NCBI RefSeq assembly: GCF_030757795.1
Contig: NZ_JAUQWH010000044.1
Span: forward strand, 1 to 56,263
Source of the DNA: Actinoplanes oryzae
Lineage (GTDB): Bacteria > Actinomycetota > Actinomycetes > Mycobacteriales > Micromonosporaceae
DNA length: 56,263 nucleotides
Direction: 5' to 3'
How positions within the stretch are numbered: position 1 is the stretch's first letter; every line of letters begins with the position of its first letter. The translations under genes and the position numbers were made by a program. Below the pieces are notes generated by a model. It was not told the origin of the DNA. It saw only the letters and a program-made list of their open reading frames with translations, and did no database searches. Shown here one piece after another: positions 44,637 to 52,845 of the stretch.

Positions 44637-45674
44637 ATGCCGGAGCAACCGCAGTGGCCCGAGCGGACGCTCGACATGCCGCCGCAGGATCCGTGGGCCG
44701 ATCCGCCCACGACGGACATGCCGCCGCGCCCCGCCGGCCAGCAGCCGCGCCCCACAGGTCAGCAGCAGCGCTCCGCCGGTCAGCAGCCGCGCCCCGCCGG
44801 TGAGCAGCAGCCCAAGACCCGCGTGTGGGGTGCGAGCGACGCGCCGGTGTCCGGTGGCGCTCCCGCCTCGGGCCGTGCTCCCGCCTCGGGCCGCGCCTCC
44901 GCCTCCGGTCGTGCTCCGGGCTTCGACGGCGGTCCTGCTTCCGGTCGTGCTCCGGGCTCGGCCGCCTCCGGTCGCGCTCCGGGCTCGGACCGCGGTCCCG
45001 CGTCCGGCTTCGGTGGCGCGTCCGCCGATCCGACCGCCATCCATCCGGGCAGCGCGCCGCCGCACCAGGGCACCGCGCCGCTGCAGGGCGGTGGCGGTCC
45101 GCAGGGCACCGCGCCGCTGACGGGTGGCGGTCCGCAAGGCACCGCGGCATTCGGGGGCAGTGGCGCTTATCCGGGCGTGGCGCCGCAGCAGCCCGTGCCG
45201 CCGTCGCCGTTCTCGAGCGGGCGGGCCTCGGTGACGCCGCGGTCCCGGCCGCAGGAGAATGTCGCCGAGCACGAGCCGACCGGCACCGGCTGGCCCGACG
45301 CCGAGGCCCCGCGCCCGCAGCGTCCGCTCGGCTGGCACCTGAGCCAGCTGCGCCGCGGCGGGGAGTGGAGCTTCGCCGGGCTGCTGTTCGACTTCGTCTG
45401 CTGGGGCATCTGGACCATCTCGACGAACACCGGCGACTTCACCTCGCCGATCATCACCTTCATCGTGGCGCTGCTGGTGGCGGTGGGCGTCTTCGCGCTG
45501 GCCCGGCTGATCGGCCGGATCGTGCTCGAGCGCCAGCTGGGCCGTGAGCGGCACACGGCTAAAGGCTCGCACATCGTCGCCGGGGTCTTCCTGGTCGGCG
45601 TCGGCATCGCCCACCTGCAGCAGACCGAGTGGGTCATGGACGCCGTTCACTGGGTCACCGGCCTCTTCGGCTGA
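44637..45674 (+). CDS. membrane protein with long disordered N-terminus
   Basis: A 345-aa protein. About 220 residues of Pro/Gln/Gly/Ser low complexity come first, including PRPAGQQ repeats and many (A)SGRAPGS-like units. A compact domain follows with two or three TMs (WSFAGLLFDFVCWGIWTIS, IITFIVALLVAVGVFALARLIG, HIVAGVFLVGVGIAHL). ATG 44637 (or 44634) follows ggagggg, and TACTCT at 44590-44595 may be the -10. Divergent from the Eis-type gene. Function unknown, possibly a scaffold-like membrane protein. Confidence 0.75.
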   Translation: MPEQPQWPERTLDMPPQDPWADPPTTDMPPRPAGQQPRPTGQQQRSAGQQPRPAGEQQPKTRVWGASDAPVSGGAPASGRAPASGRASASGRAPGFDGGPASGRAPGSAASGRAPGSDRGPASGFGGASADPTAIHPGSAPPHQGTAPLQGGGGPQGTAPLTGGGPQGTAAFGGSGAYPGVAPQQPVPPSPFSSGRASVTPRSRPQENVAEHEPTGTGWPDAEAPRPQRPLGWHLSQLRRGGEWSFAGLLFDFVCWGIWTISTNTGDFTSPIITFIVALLVAVGVFALARLIGRIVLERQLGRERHTAKGSHIVAGVFLVGVGIAHLQQTEWVMDAVHWVTGLFG

Positions 45675-45968
45675 CAGCCGCCTTCCCGCAACCAGCCGCC
45701 TTCCCGCAACGACGGCGCACCGATCACATCCGGTGCGCCGTCGCCGTTTCCGCGAGCCCGTGCTCCCACGAAGCCGCCGGCGCGGATCACCCCCGGCCGC
45801 GCAAGCCAGCCCCGGCCGCGCAAGCCAGCCCCGGCGCGCGAGCCAGCCCCGGCGCGGGAGTCAGTCCCGGCCGCTCAGCTCAGTCCCGGCGCTCAGCCCG
45901 GGCCGCGCCGCTTTGTCCCGGCCGCGCGCGTCTGCCCAGGTTGAGCAGCTCAGCTCCGGACGCGTGGG
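45675..45968. repeat. Repeat-filled convergent gap (18-bp duplication plus degenerate copies)
   Basis: cagccgccttcccgcaac occurs twice in tandem (45675-45692, 45693-45710) right after the membrane-protein stop. From about 45790 to 45965, degenerate 18-20-bp units (agccccggccgcgca, agtcccggccgctca) resemble the 3' end of the downstream SRPBCC gene. No gene seen. Confidence 0.75.
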
Positions 45969-46490
45969 TCAGCCTCGGCCGCTCATGGCGGTGCCGGTCT
46001 CCAGCAGCGACTTGAGGTCGCTGAGCACCCAGGCCCAGCCCCCGCCGCCGGCCTCGTCCAGCGGCGACCCCGCGACCATCGTCGACGTCGCCGGCGCCCC
46101 GGTCAGCTCGTGCGTGAGCGTCAGCCGGCACACGCCCGGCTGCGACTTGAGTTCCTCGATCAGGTAGGTCAGCGTGGTGAACGGCTCGCCCGCCGTCGCC
46201 GGGTCCATGAGCATGCGCCAGGTCTGCTTGAGCAGCCGGGGCGGGTCGGACTCGAGGACCTCGCCGTCGACGATGACGTCCGGCATCGGCCAGCCGTTCT
46301 CCTTGGCGAAGTCGCGCATCTCCCGGGTGGGCACCGACTTGTACGACCCGCCGGGCTTCAGCTCGAAGTAGGCCGGCGCCGCGTAGCCGTACTTGACGGT
46401 CCACTCCGGGTCGGTGATCGCGGTCCAGATCTTCTCGGGGGTGCTCCGGATCCAGACCCGGAACACCTGGGTGGTCAGCGGCTCGGTCAT
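45969..46490 (-). CDS. SRPBCC (AHSA1/START-like) protein
   Basis: A 173-aa ligand-binding fold protein. FRVWIRSTPEKIWTAITDPEWTVKY is the typical AHSA1 start, followed by ELKPGGSY, DGEVLESDPPRLLKQTW and a C-terminal helix WAWVLSDLKSLLETG. ArsR-SRPBCC pairs are frequent in actinobacteria, the SRPBCC member probably binding a small hydrophobic ligand. ATG follows ggagg by 6 nt and overlaps the ArsR stop (ATGA). Transcribed from the ArsR promoter. Confidence 0.88.
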   Translation of the reverse strand: MTEPLTTQVFRVWIRSTPEKIWTAITDPEWTVKYGYAAPAYFELKPGGSYKSVPTREMRDFAKENGWPMPDVIVDGEVLESDPPRLLKQTWRMLMDPATAGEPFTTLTYLIEELKSQPGVCRLTLTHELTGAPATSTMVAGSPLDEAGGGGWAWVLSDLKSLLETGTAMSGRG

Positions 46491-46807
46491 GGCTCGTCCT
46501 CCAGTGCTGTCTTGAGGTCGACGAGCGCCGTCACGTGACGCTCGGTGTACTTGTCGATCCACCTGTCGTGGATCAGCCGGATCGGCACGGGGTTGAGGAA
46601 GTGCAGCTTCTCCCGGCCCGATCGGCGGGTGACCACGAGCCCGGCCTCCTCCAGCACCTTCAGGTGCTTGGCGACGCCGAAGCGGCTCATCGTCACCTCG
46701 GACTCGAGCTCGGTGAGCGTGCGGCCCTCCCGGGCGAACAGCAGGTCGAGCAGCAGACGCCGGGTGGGGTCGGCCAGCGCCTTGAACACCCTGTCGTCGT
46801 CTACCAT
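46487..46807 (-). CDS. ArsR-family winged-helix transcriptional regulator
   Basis: A 106-aa ArsR/SmtB-fold repressor. FKALADPTRRLLLDLLFAREGRTLTELE, then the HTH VTMSRFGVAKHLKVLEEAGLVVTRRSGREKLHFLNP. There is no metal-binding Cys motif, so the inducer may be the partner's ligand. It is leaderless: -10 TAACTT 6 nt before ATG. A perfect GTGACC-AAAA-GGTCAC palindrome fills the spacer, consistent with autorepression. Confidence 0.92.
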   Translation of the reverse strand: MVDDDRVFKALADPTRRLLLDLLFAREGRTLTELESEVTMSRFGVAKHLKVLEEAGLVVTRRSGREKLHFLNPVPIRLIHDRWIDKYTERHVTALVDLKTALEDEP

Positions 46808-46813
46808 GACGCT

Positions 46814-46843
46814 AAGTTAGGTGACCAAAAGGTCACATGTCAA
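46814..46843 (-). promoter_or_regulatory. ArsR promoter with operator palindrome in the spacer
   Basis: Minus-strand -35 TTGACA (complement of 46838-46843) and -10 TAACTT (46814-46819) are separated by 18 bp. The perfect palindrome GTGACC-AAAA-GGTCAC (46821-46836) occupies that spacer. A bound ArsR would exclude RNA polymerase. Confidence 0.82.
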
Positions 46844-46853
46844 GGTTGAGAAA

Positions 46854-46876
46854 AGCCCGCCCCGGGAGGGCGGGCT
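46854..46876 (-). terminator. Terminator of the LapA-like gene
   Basis: A 9-bp perfect stem agcccgccc / gggcgggct with a 5-nt loop, followed on the minus strand by TTTTCTC. It lies 3 bp past the LapA-like gene's stop. Confidence 0.85.
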
Positions 46877-46879
46877 ACG

Positions 46880-47269
46880 TCAGCGGCCTTTGCGCACCAG
46901 GCGGCGCAGCTGGATGATCCGGGCGGCGGCGACGGCCATGGCGATGACGGCACCCGCGACGCCGGCAATCAGAAGGGCGAGCGCGAGCGGGATCTGGCCC
47001 TCCATCCACAGGAAGCTGATGCGCGCCCCGCCGGTGTTCTGCGCCACGAAGATGATGAGCAGGACGAGTACGGCGACACCTGCCCACACGCCGGCCCACA
47101 CGGCGCTCGTCCGGGTCCACGGGACCTGCGCCTTGCGGGGAGCGGGCGCATCCCCAGCGGGGCCGAGGCCGGCGAGCGTCTGCGCCAGCTCGTCGGGCAG
47201 CGGCGGCGAGTCCGGCTTGCGCGCGGGGTCGGGCGCGGGGAACGGCTCGTGCTCCGAGGTGTAGGACAT
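46880..47269 (-). CDS. LapA-domain (DUF1049) membrane protein
   Basis: A 129-aa protein. A 50-residue polar Pro-rich N-terminus is followed by two TMs (VWAGVWAGVAVLVLLIIFVAQ and LALALLIAGVAGAVIAMAVAAARI) separated by QNTGGARISFLWMEGQIPL, and an Arg-rich end, the standard DUF1049/LapA layout. ATG 47269 (MSYTSEHEPF) has ggaga upstream; ATG 47278 is possible. The role in actinobacteria is unknown, since the LPS context does not apply. Confidence 0.85.
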   Translation of the reverse strand: MSYTSEHEPFPAPDPARKPDSPPLPDELAQTLAGLGPAGDAPAPRKAQVPWTRTSAVWAGVWAGVAVLVLLIIFVAQNTGGARISFLWMEGQIPLALALLIAGVAGAVIAMAVAAARIIQLRRLVRKGR

Positions 47270-47319
47270 AGTGCGCATTCTCCCGCGAAAGGCCCCGCAT
47301 CAAGCCGGAAATGCGCGGG

Positions 47320-48216
47320 TCAGCCCACGTACTTGCGGGCTGCCGAGCGGCGTTGCGCCTCGTCGAGGGGGCGGAGGCGGCGCTCGACGGTGCGGGGGCG
47401 CGGCCGGCGCTCGCGCACGAGCCACGGGAGTCCGCGGGCGGCGTCCCAGGCGGCGAGCACGGAGGTCCGGTCGCGGGGGACGGTCCGGGCGAGGAAGGCG
47501 GTCCGGCGCAGCGCGGGACCGAGCGGGCGGCGCAACCACGTGAACCACAACGTGTTGCGGAGGCCGTTGCGGCGGCGCAGGCGCGAGTCGCGTACCCGGG
47601 AAGCCTGGTGATGCACCACCAGCTCCTCGCTGTAGCAGAGCTCCCAGCCCGCACTCAGCAGATCGGTGGCGAGCAGCTCCTCCTCGCCGCCCAGCCACAG
47701 CCGCGCGTTGAAGCCGCCGCACGCGAGATAGGCGTCACGCCGCACGACCGACGCGCCGGCCAGGAAGCTGCCCAGGGCGGGCCCCGGCAGCCACGGCGGC
47801 GCCGGCACGGGGGAGTCCCGCAACTCGGCCACCACGGGGTCCTCGATCCCGGACGGCTCGACCACGATGCGGGCATTGAGGACCGCGATCCGGGGGTACG
47901 CCTTGAGCAGCTTGACGGCAAGCTCCAGCGACCCGGGCTCCCACCACGTGTCGTCGTCGCAGAAGGCCACATAGGGCGTCTCGAGCCGGCGTACGCCCAC
48001 GGTCCGTCCGACGGCCCCGAGGTTCTCGCCCAGGGCGACGACGTCCACCTCGGGGAACCGGGAGCGGACCGCGTCGGCTGTGCCATCGGTGGAGCCGTTG
48101 TCGACAAGCACCACGGGTGGCCGCTCGGGCAGCGCGCACAACCGTTCCACCGCTGCGAGTGCCTCGTCGCGCCGGTTCCAGGTGATGACTACCACGCCGA
48201 TCTCTGCTCCACTCAC
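47320..48216 (-). CDS. family 2 glycosyltransferase
   Basis: A 298-aa GT-A enzyme. VVVITWNRRDEALAAVERL at the N-terminus, DNGSTDGT (40-46), FCDDDTWWEPG with the DxD-type metal site (87-89), and GGFNARLWLGGEEELLATDL as the acceptor/base region. The Arg-rich C-terminal helices probably associate with the membrane. Donor and acceptor are unknown; relatives transfer sugars to cell-wall polymers or glycolipids. The start is GTG. Confidence 0.9.
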   Translation of the reverse strand: MSGAEIGVVVITWNRRDEALAAVERLCALPERPPVVLVDNGSTDGTADAVRSRFPEVDVVALGENLGAVGRTVGVRRLETPYVAFCDDDTWWEPGSLELAVKLLKAYPRIAVLNARIVVEPSGIEDPVVAELRDSPVPAPPWLPGPALGSFLAGASVVRRDAYLACGGFNARLWLGGEEELLATDLLSAGWELCYSEELVVHHQASRVRDSRLRRRNGLRNTLWFTWLRRPLGPALRRTAFLARTVPRDRTSVLAAWDAARGLPWLVRERRPRPRTVERRLRPLDEAQRRSAARKYVG

Positions 48217-48339
48217 GGACCGCGATTGCCCGTAGGCGATCGATCCATGGAGTTATCCACGACACATCACCCGGACGTGGTCAAGACGTCAACGCAGCGT
48301 AAGCGATTAGTCGCCCCGCGCCCGGGCAAGCGTTCGTCC

Positions 48340-49236
48340 ATGACCCAGGACCAGTACACGCGTCAGGACCCGCGGAGCCAGTACCCCAAGCCCGAGCTCG
48401 ACGGCGGCGACCAGGATCACCCCGGCCTCACCGGCGGCATGCCGGACCGTCCCGACCACGGCGAGGAGAGCTACCGGGGCAGTGGCCGGCTGACGGGACG
48501 CCGGGCGGTCATCACCGGCGGCGACTCCGGCATCGGCCGCGCCGTCGCCATCGCGTACGCCCGGGAGGGCGCCGACGTCCTCATCTCCTACCTGCCCGAG
48601 GAGGAGGAAGACGCCCTCGAGACGGCGCAGCTGATCGAGAAGGCGGGGCGCAAGGCGGTCCGCGTCCCCGGCGACATCCGCGACGAGGCGCACTGCCAGG
48701 CCATCATCGACCGGGCGGTGGCCGACCTGGGCGGCATCGACATCCTCGTCAACAACGCCGCCTACCAGATGGCCCAGCCCGGCGGCATCGAGGACATCAC
48801 GACCGACCAGTTCGACCGCGTGATGAAGACCAACCTCTACGCGATGTTCTGGCTCTCCCGCGCCGCCGTCCCCCACCTCGAGCCGGGCGCCACGATCATC
48901 AACACCGCCTCGATCCAGGCGTACCAGTCCTCGTACTCGCTGCTCGACTACGCGACCACCAAGGGCGGCATCGTCGCCTTCACCAAGGCCCTCGCCGAGG
49001 AGCTCGCCACCAAGGGCATCCGCGTGAACGCCGTCGCCCCGGGCCCCATCTGGACCCCCCTCATCCCGGCCACCATGCCCGAGGAGAAAGTGAAATCCTT
49101 CGGCTCCGACACCCCCCTGGCCCGAGCCGGCCAACCCGCCGAACTGGCCCCCGCCTACGTCTACTTCGCCACCAACGAAAGCAGCTACACCACCGGCGAA
49201 GTCCTAGGCATCACCGGCGGCAAACCCGTCAGCTAA
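48340..49236 (+). CDS. SDR-family oxidoreductase (YhdN/GsiB-type, stress-related)
   Basis: A 298-aa classical short-chain dehydrogenase with an extra 50-residue hydrophilic N-terminus (DPRSQYPKPELDGGDQDHPGL). NAD(P) motif GGDSGIG at 60-66, NNA at 138-140, and catalytic Ser191, Tyr204, Lys208 (SIQAYQ, DYATTKGG). The long PxPxxP-like N-terminus is typical of the stress-induced general SDR subgroup. A 23-bp tandem repeat follows the stop. Confidence 0.92.
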   Translation: MTQDQYTRQDPRSQYPKPELDGGDQDHPGLTGGMPDRPDHGEESYRGSGRLTGRRAVITGGDSGIGRAVAIAYAREGADVLISYLPEEEEDALETAQLIEKAGRKAVRVPGDIRDEAHCQAIIDRAVADLGGIDILVNNAAYQMAQPGGIEDITTDQFDRVMKTNLYAMFWLSRAAVPHLEPGATIINTASIQAYQSSYSLLDYATTKGGIVAFTKALAEELATKGIRVNAVAPGPIWTPLIPATMPEEKVKSFGSDTPLARAGQPAELAPAYVYFATNESSYTTGEVLGITGGKPVS

Positions 49237-49460
49237 CCCACCCCGCGTCGTCTCGTCGGGCGTCGTCTCGCCCGGGTCGGCTCGCCCGCGTCGCCCGGGT
49301 CGGCTCGCCCGCGTCGCCCGGGTCGGCTCGCCCGCGTCGCCCGGGTCGGCTCGCCCGCGTCGCCCGGGTCGGTTCATCCGGTGTCGCCCACGTCGCCCGC
49401 CTCGTCCGGTATCGCCCGCGTCGGCTCGCCCCGCGTCGCCGGTCCGGCCCACTGGGCTCT
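49237..49460. repeat. 23-bp tandem repeat region
   Basis: gggtcggctcgcccgcgtcgcc units start at 49274, 49297, 49320, 49343 and 49366, exactly 23 bp apart, with degenerate copies on both sides. The remainder of the 437-bp gap to tRNA-Gly has no gene I can support. Confidence 0.93.
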
Positions 49461-49627
49461 CCTCGCGCCGGGCCGCAAGCAACCCACTCGGGTCGGACCA
49501 CCCGTCCCCACCAACGACGCCCACCCCGAAACGCGTACCAGTGAAGTGACCGCCAGACCTCCCCGCGCCAAGCGCAAGCAACCGCACCGTGGGGGTTCGG
49601 GGGGCTCGGCCCCCCGGCAAAATGCGA

Positions 49628-49664
49628 GTTGGCCCCGTCCGCGCTCTCCGCGGACAGGGCCAAC
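49628..49664 (-). terminator. 16-bp stem-loop after tRNA-Gly
   Basis: gttggccccgtccgcg / cgcggacagggccaac, one mismatch, 5-nt loop, 10 bp beyond the tRNA-Gly 3' end. Probable terminator. The arm begins with gagttggcccc, like the 27.9-kb inverted repeat. Confidence 0.7.
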
Positions 49665-49673
49665 CCACCAACG

Positions 49674-49744
49674 AGCGGGCGACGAGAATCGAACTCGCGT
49701 AATCAGTTTGGAAGACTGAGGCTCTACCATTGAGCTACGCCCGC
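49674..49744 (-). tRNA. tRNA-Gly (TCC anticodon)
   Basis: A 71-nt cloverleaf: acceptor gcgggcg/cgcccgc, D-arm gctc/gagc, anticodon stem with loop cttccaa (TCC), T-arm with gttcgattc, discriminator T. CCA is not encoded. Confidence 0.97.
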
Positions 49745-49884
49745 GTGGCCCCGAGCGGTGCTCGGGGCCGCCGCCAGACTACTGAATCTTCGGGCGGTTG
49801 GCTAACCGGTTCCCCCGCGTGGCGCATCGGGCGACGCCGAGGCACACGCCACGGGGCCGACCGCATACACTAGCCTGCGGCCTC

Positions 49885-49958
49885 CGGGGTGTGGCGCAGT
49901 TTGGTAGCGCACTCGCTTTGGGAGCGAGGGGCCGTGGGTTCAAATCCCGCCACCCCGA
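49885..49958 (+). tRNA. tRNA-Pro (TGG anticodon)
   Basis: A 74-nt cloverleaf: acceptor cggggtg/caccccg, D-arm gcgc/gcgc with the ttggta loop, anticodon loop tttggga (TGG), T-arm gggttcaaatccc, no encoded CCA. TACACT/TAGCCT at 49866-49876 is a likely -10. It lies 41 bp before tig. Confidence 0.97.
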
Positions 49959-49998
49959 CTTTCACCTATACGAAGAGATCCATCCAAGGAGTACGCCT

Positions 49999-51345
49999 GT
50001 GAAGAGCACCGTCGAGACTCTGAGTCCGACCCGGGTGCGGCTGGCCATCGAGGTGCCGTTCGACGAGCTGAAGCCCAGCCTGCAGAAGGCGTACCGCGAG
50101 ATCGGGTCCTCGATCCAGATCCCCGGCTTCCGCAAGGGCAAGATCCCGTCGGCCGTCATCGATCAGCGGGTCGGCCGGGGCGCGGTGCTCAACGAGGCCG
50201 TGCAGGAGGCGATCCCGCAGCAGATCCTGGCCGCGGTTCGTGAGCACGAGGTGAAGACCCTGGGCCGTCCCGAGGTGGAGATCACCGAGTTCGCCGACAA
50301 CGAGCCGCTGAAGTTCACGGCCGAGGTCGACGTCCGCCCGGAGATCGCCATCCCGGACCTGTCGGCGATCAAGGTCGAGGTGCCGGCCGTCGAGATCGGC
50401 GACAACGAGATCGACGAGCAGATCAACGGCCTGCGTGAGCGCTTCGCCACGCTGAAGACCGTGGAGCGGCCGGCCGAGGAGGGCGACTACGTCCAGCTCG
50501 ACCTGCGCGCGACGGTCGACGGCGAGGAGGTGCCGGGCGGCTCGGCCACCAACATCTCGCACGAGGTCGGCAGCAAGCAGCTGCTCCCGGGTCTCGACGA
50601 GGTCCTGGTCGGCCTGTCCGCCGACGCGGAGACGACCTTCACCACGCAGCTGGTGGGCGGCGACTTCGCCGGGCGGGACGCGCAGGTCGAGGTCAAGGTC
50701 CGCTCGGTCAAGGACAAGCAGCTCCCCGAGATCAACGACGAGTTCGCGCAGATGGCGAGCGAGTTCGACACCCTCGACGAGCTGAAGGCCGACCTCAAGG
50801 AGCGGCTGGGCAAGGTCAAGAAGGTCGAGCAGATCTACGCGGCCCGGGACGAGGCGCTCAAGCAGCTCGTCGAGGCGGCCGAGATCCCCGCGCCCGAGGG
50901 CATCGTCAAGGACGAGGTCGAGGGTCGCAAGCAGGCCATGACCGACCAGCTGGAGCGGATCGGCGCGACCCTCGAGGACTACCTCGCCTCCGAGGAGAAG
51001 ACCGAGGAGCAGATCGACACCGAGCTGACCGAGGCCGCCACCGAGGGCGTCAAGATTCAGCTGCTGCTGGACACCATCGCCGACCGCGACGACATCCAGG
51101 TCAGCGACGACGAGTTCGGGCACGAGATCGTGCACCGCGCGCAGCGGGCCCAGATGCAGCCCCAGCAGTACTACGACCAGCTGGTGCAGTCGGGTGCGGC
51201 CGCGGCCGTCTTCGGCGACGTGCGCCGGGGCAAGGCGCTGGCCAGCGTCATGGAGCAGGTCGAGATGAAGGACACCGCGGGCACCGTCCTCACCCTCGAC
51301 GACCTGCGCGAGGCGAGCGACGACCACGCCGGTCACAACCACTGA
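49999..51345 (+). CDS. tig: trigger factor (peptidyl-prolyl isomerase, ribosome-associated chaperone)
   Basis: A 448-aa chaperone. The N-terminal ribosome-binding domain has the GFRKGKIP signature (IPGFRKGKIPSAVI), the FKBP-like PPIase domain is at about 155-240 (EGDYVQLDLRATVDG), and the C-terminal chaperone helices follow, ending in acid/His-rich DDHAGHNH. The N-terminus differs slightly from the canonical MKVTV start (MKSTVETLSPTRVRLAIEVPFDE). GTG 49999 has aagga 8 nt upstream. Located before clpP1P2-clpX, as in many bacteria. A terminator follows. Confidence 0.97.
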   Translation: MKSTVETLSPTRVRLAIEVPFDELKPSLQKAYREIGSSIQIPGFRKGKIPSAVIDQRVGRGAVLNEAVQEAIPQQILAAVREHEVKTLGRPEVEITEFADNEPLKFTAEVDVRPEIAIPDLSAIKVEVPAVEIGDNEIDEQINGLRERFATLKTVERPAEEGDYVQLDLRATVDGEEVPGGSATNISHEVGSKQLLPGLDEVLVGLSADAETTFTTQLVGGDFAGRDAQVEVKVRSVKDKQLPEINDEFAQMASEFDTLDELKADLKERLGKVKKVEQIYAARDEALKQLVEAAEIPAPEGIVKDEVEGRKQAMTDQLERIGATLEDYLASEEKTEEQIDTELTEAATEGVKIQLLLDTIADRDDIQVSDDEFGHEIVHRAQRAQMQPQQYYDQLVQSGAAAAVFGDVRRGKALASVMEQVEMKDTAGTVLTLDDLREASDDHAGHNH

Positions 51346-51359
51346 TCTTCCTCCGGAGC

Positions 51360-51388
51360 AGGCCGCCGCGTGATGTGGCGGCCTTTTC
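51360..51388 (+). terminator. Terminator of tig
   Basis: Stem aggccgcc / ggcggcct (51360-51367 / 51377-51384) with a 9-nt loop, followed by T4. Confidence 0.9.
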
Positions 51389-51414
51389 CGTCTTCGTGAC
51401 GGCGCCGGACCCCT

Positions 51415-51435
51415 GGTGCGCTGTCAGCGAACACC
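51415..51435. promoter_or_regulatory. ClgR-type operator upstream of clpP1
   Basis: On the minus strand it reads GTTCGC-TGACA-GCG within a larger imperfect palindrome (ggtgcgctgtcagcgaacac on the plus strand). This fits the GTTCGC-N5-GCG site reported for Streptomyces ClgR, an activator of clpP1P2. It lies about 50-60 bp before the -10 at 51471, a normal activator position. Confidence 0.7.
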
Positions 51436-51470
51436 TGCCCGAGCGGGAAGCTGATGCGCAAAGGACCGGT

Positions 51471-51476
51471 TAGGTT
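51471..51476 (+). promoter_or_regulatory. -10 box (TAGGTT) of the clpP1P2 operon
   Basis: TAGGTT lies 66 bp before the clpP1 ATG, giving a leader of about 60 nt. The expected -35 is not consensus, as expected for an activated promoter. Confidence 0.5.
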
Positions 51477-51541
51477 GGTCGTACGACGGACAACCTGCCG
51501 GCCGGAAGCTCGGCCGACACAGTCAGCTGTGAAGGGCTGCC

Positions 51542-52171
51542 ATGACCGATCTGCACATCCCTGCGAGTCCCACGCTGCGTGGTGACTCCCTCAGTGGCAA
51601 CCTGGACGACTCGGTCTACAACCGCCTGCTGCGCGAGCGGATCATCTTCCTCGGCAGTGAGGTGACCGATCAGGTTGCCAACCGCATCTGCGCCCAGCTG
51701 CTGCTGCTCTCCGCGGAGGACCCGGAGCGCGACATCAACCTCTGGATCAACTCGCCGGGTGGTTCCGTCTACTCCGGCATGGCGATCTACGACACCATGC
51801 AGTTCATCGACAACGACGTCTCGACCGTCGCGATGGGCATGGCGGCGTCGATGGGCCAGCTGCTGCTTTGCGCCGGCACGGCGGGCAAGCGCTACGCGCT
51901 CCCGCACGCGCGGATCATGATGCACCAGCCGTCCGGCGGCGTGGGTGGCACCGCGGCCGACATCGCCATCCAGGCCGAGCAGATGCTCTACACCAAGCGC
52001 ATGTTCCAGGAGCGGGTGGCCCACCACACCGGCCAGGACCAGGCGACCATCGAAGCCGACTCCGACCGGGACCGCTGGTTCACGGCGCAGGAGGCCAAGG
52101 ACTACGGCTTCATCGACAAGGTGATCACCGGGGCGACGCAGGTCCCCGAGGGCGCCGGAACGCTGAACTGA
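51542..52171 (+). CDS. clpP1: ATP-dependent Clp protease proteolytic subunit 1
   Basis: A 209-aa serine peptidase. Catalytic Ser103 (GMAASMG), His128 (ARIMMHQP) and Asp177 (DRDRWF) are all present. It forms a mixed tetradecamer with ClpP2 in actinobacteria and is fed by ClpX and ClpC1. The N-terminus (about 15 residues) is probably processed. ATG 51542; the clpP2 gene starts 11 nt after the stop, with gaggagctg as its ribosome site. Confidence 0.97.
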   Translation: MTDLHIPASPTLRGDSLSGNLDDSVYNRLLRERIIFLGSEVTDQVANRICAQLLLLSAEDPERDINLWINSPGGSVYSGMAIYDTMQFIDNDVSTVAMGMAASMGQLLLCAGTAGKRYALPHARIMMHQPSGGVGGTAADIAIQAEQMLYTKRMFQERVAHHTGQDQATIEADSDRDRWFTAQEAKDYGFIDKVITGATQVPEGAGTLN

Positions 52172-52182
52172 GGAGCTGACCA

Positions 52183-52845
52183 ATGACAGACCTGACGATG
52201 CCTCCCGGGTTCGCACCGGTGCACAACCGCTACGTCCTGCCCTCGTTCGTCGAGCGCACGTCGTACGGCGTGAAGGAGTCGAACCCGTACAACAAGATGT
52301 TCGAGGACCGGATCATCTTCCTCGGCGTCCAGGTGGACGACGCGTCGGCCAACGACGTGATGGCCCAGCTGCTGACGCTGGAGAGCGCCGACCCGGACCG
52401 CGACATCATCATGTACATCAACTCGCCCGGTGGCTCGTTCACGGCCATGACGGCGATCTACGACACCATGCAGTACATCCGTCCCGACATCAGCACGGTC
52501 TGCCTGGGCCAGGCGGCCAGCGCGGCGGCGGTGCTGCTCGCCGGCGGCTCGCCGGGCAAGCGGATGGCGCTCCCGCACTCGCGGATCATCATCCACCAGC
52601 CGGCCACCGAGGGCGGCTACGGTCAGGGCTCGGACATCGAGATCCAGGCCCGCGAGATCCTGCGCATGCGCACCCAGCTCGAGGAGCTGACCGCCAAGCA
52701 CACCGGTCAGCCGATCGAGAAGGTCCGCAAGGACATCGACCGCGACAAGATCATGACGGCCGCCGAGGCCAAGGAGTACGGCATCGTCGACACGGTGCTC
52801 GCCACCCGCAAGAAGAGCCTGCAGGCCGCCGGCGTCGGCAGCTGA
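52183..52845 (+). CDS. clpP2: ATP-dependent Clp protease proteolytic subunit 2
   Basis: A 220-aa partner of ClpP1. Ser113 (GQAASAA), His138 (SRIIIHQP) and the Asp in DIDRDKIM complete the triad. The N-terminal extension (NRYVLPSFVERTSYGVKESNPYNKMFEDRIIFLG) is typical of ClpP2. It is co-transcribed with clpP1. A perfect 10-bp hairpin (52881-52906) lies downstream, before clpX, which has its own promoter-like boxes. Confidence 0.97.
   Translation: MTDLTMPPGFAPVHNRYVLPSFVERTSYGVKESNPYNKMFEDRIIFLGVQVDDASANDVMAQLLTLESADPDRDIIMYINSPGGSFTAMTAIYDTMQYIRPDISTVCLGQAASAAAVLLAGGSPGKRMALPHSRIIIHQPATEGGYGQGSDIEIQAREILRMRTQLEELTAKHTGQPIEKVRKDIDRDKIMTAAEAKEYGIVDTVLATRKKSLQAAGVGS

Noticed and set aside
45790..45965. 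Coding potential in the repeat region after the 44.6-kb gene
   Set aside because: Open frames there are by-products of GC-rich repeats; no start signal or domain.
49274..49388. Possible CRISPR array
   Set aside because: Units are directly abutting with no spacers and no cas genes.
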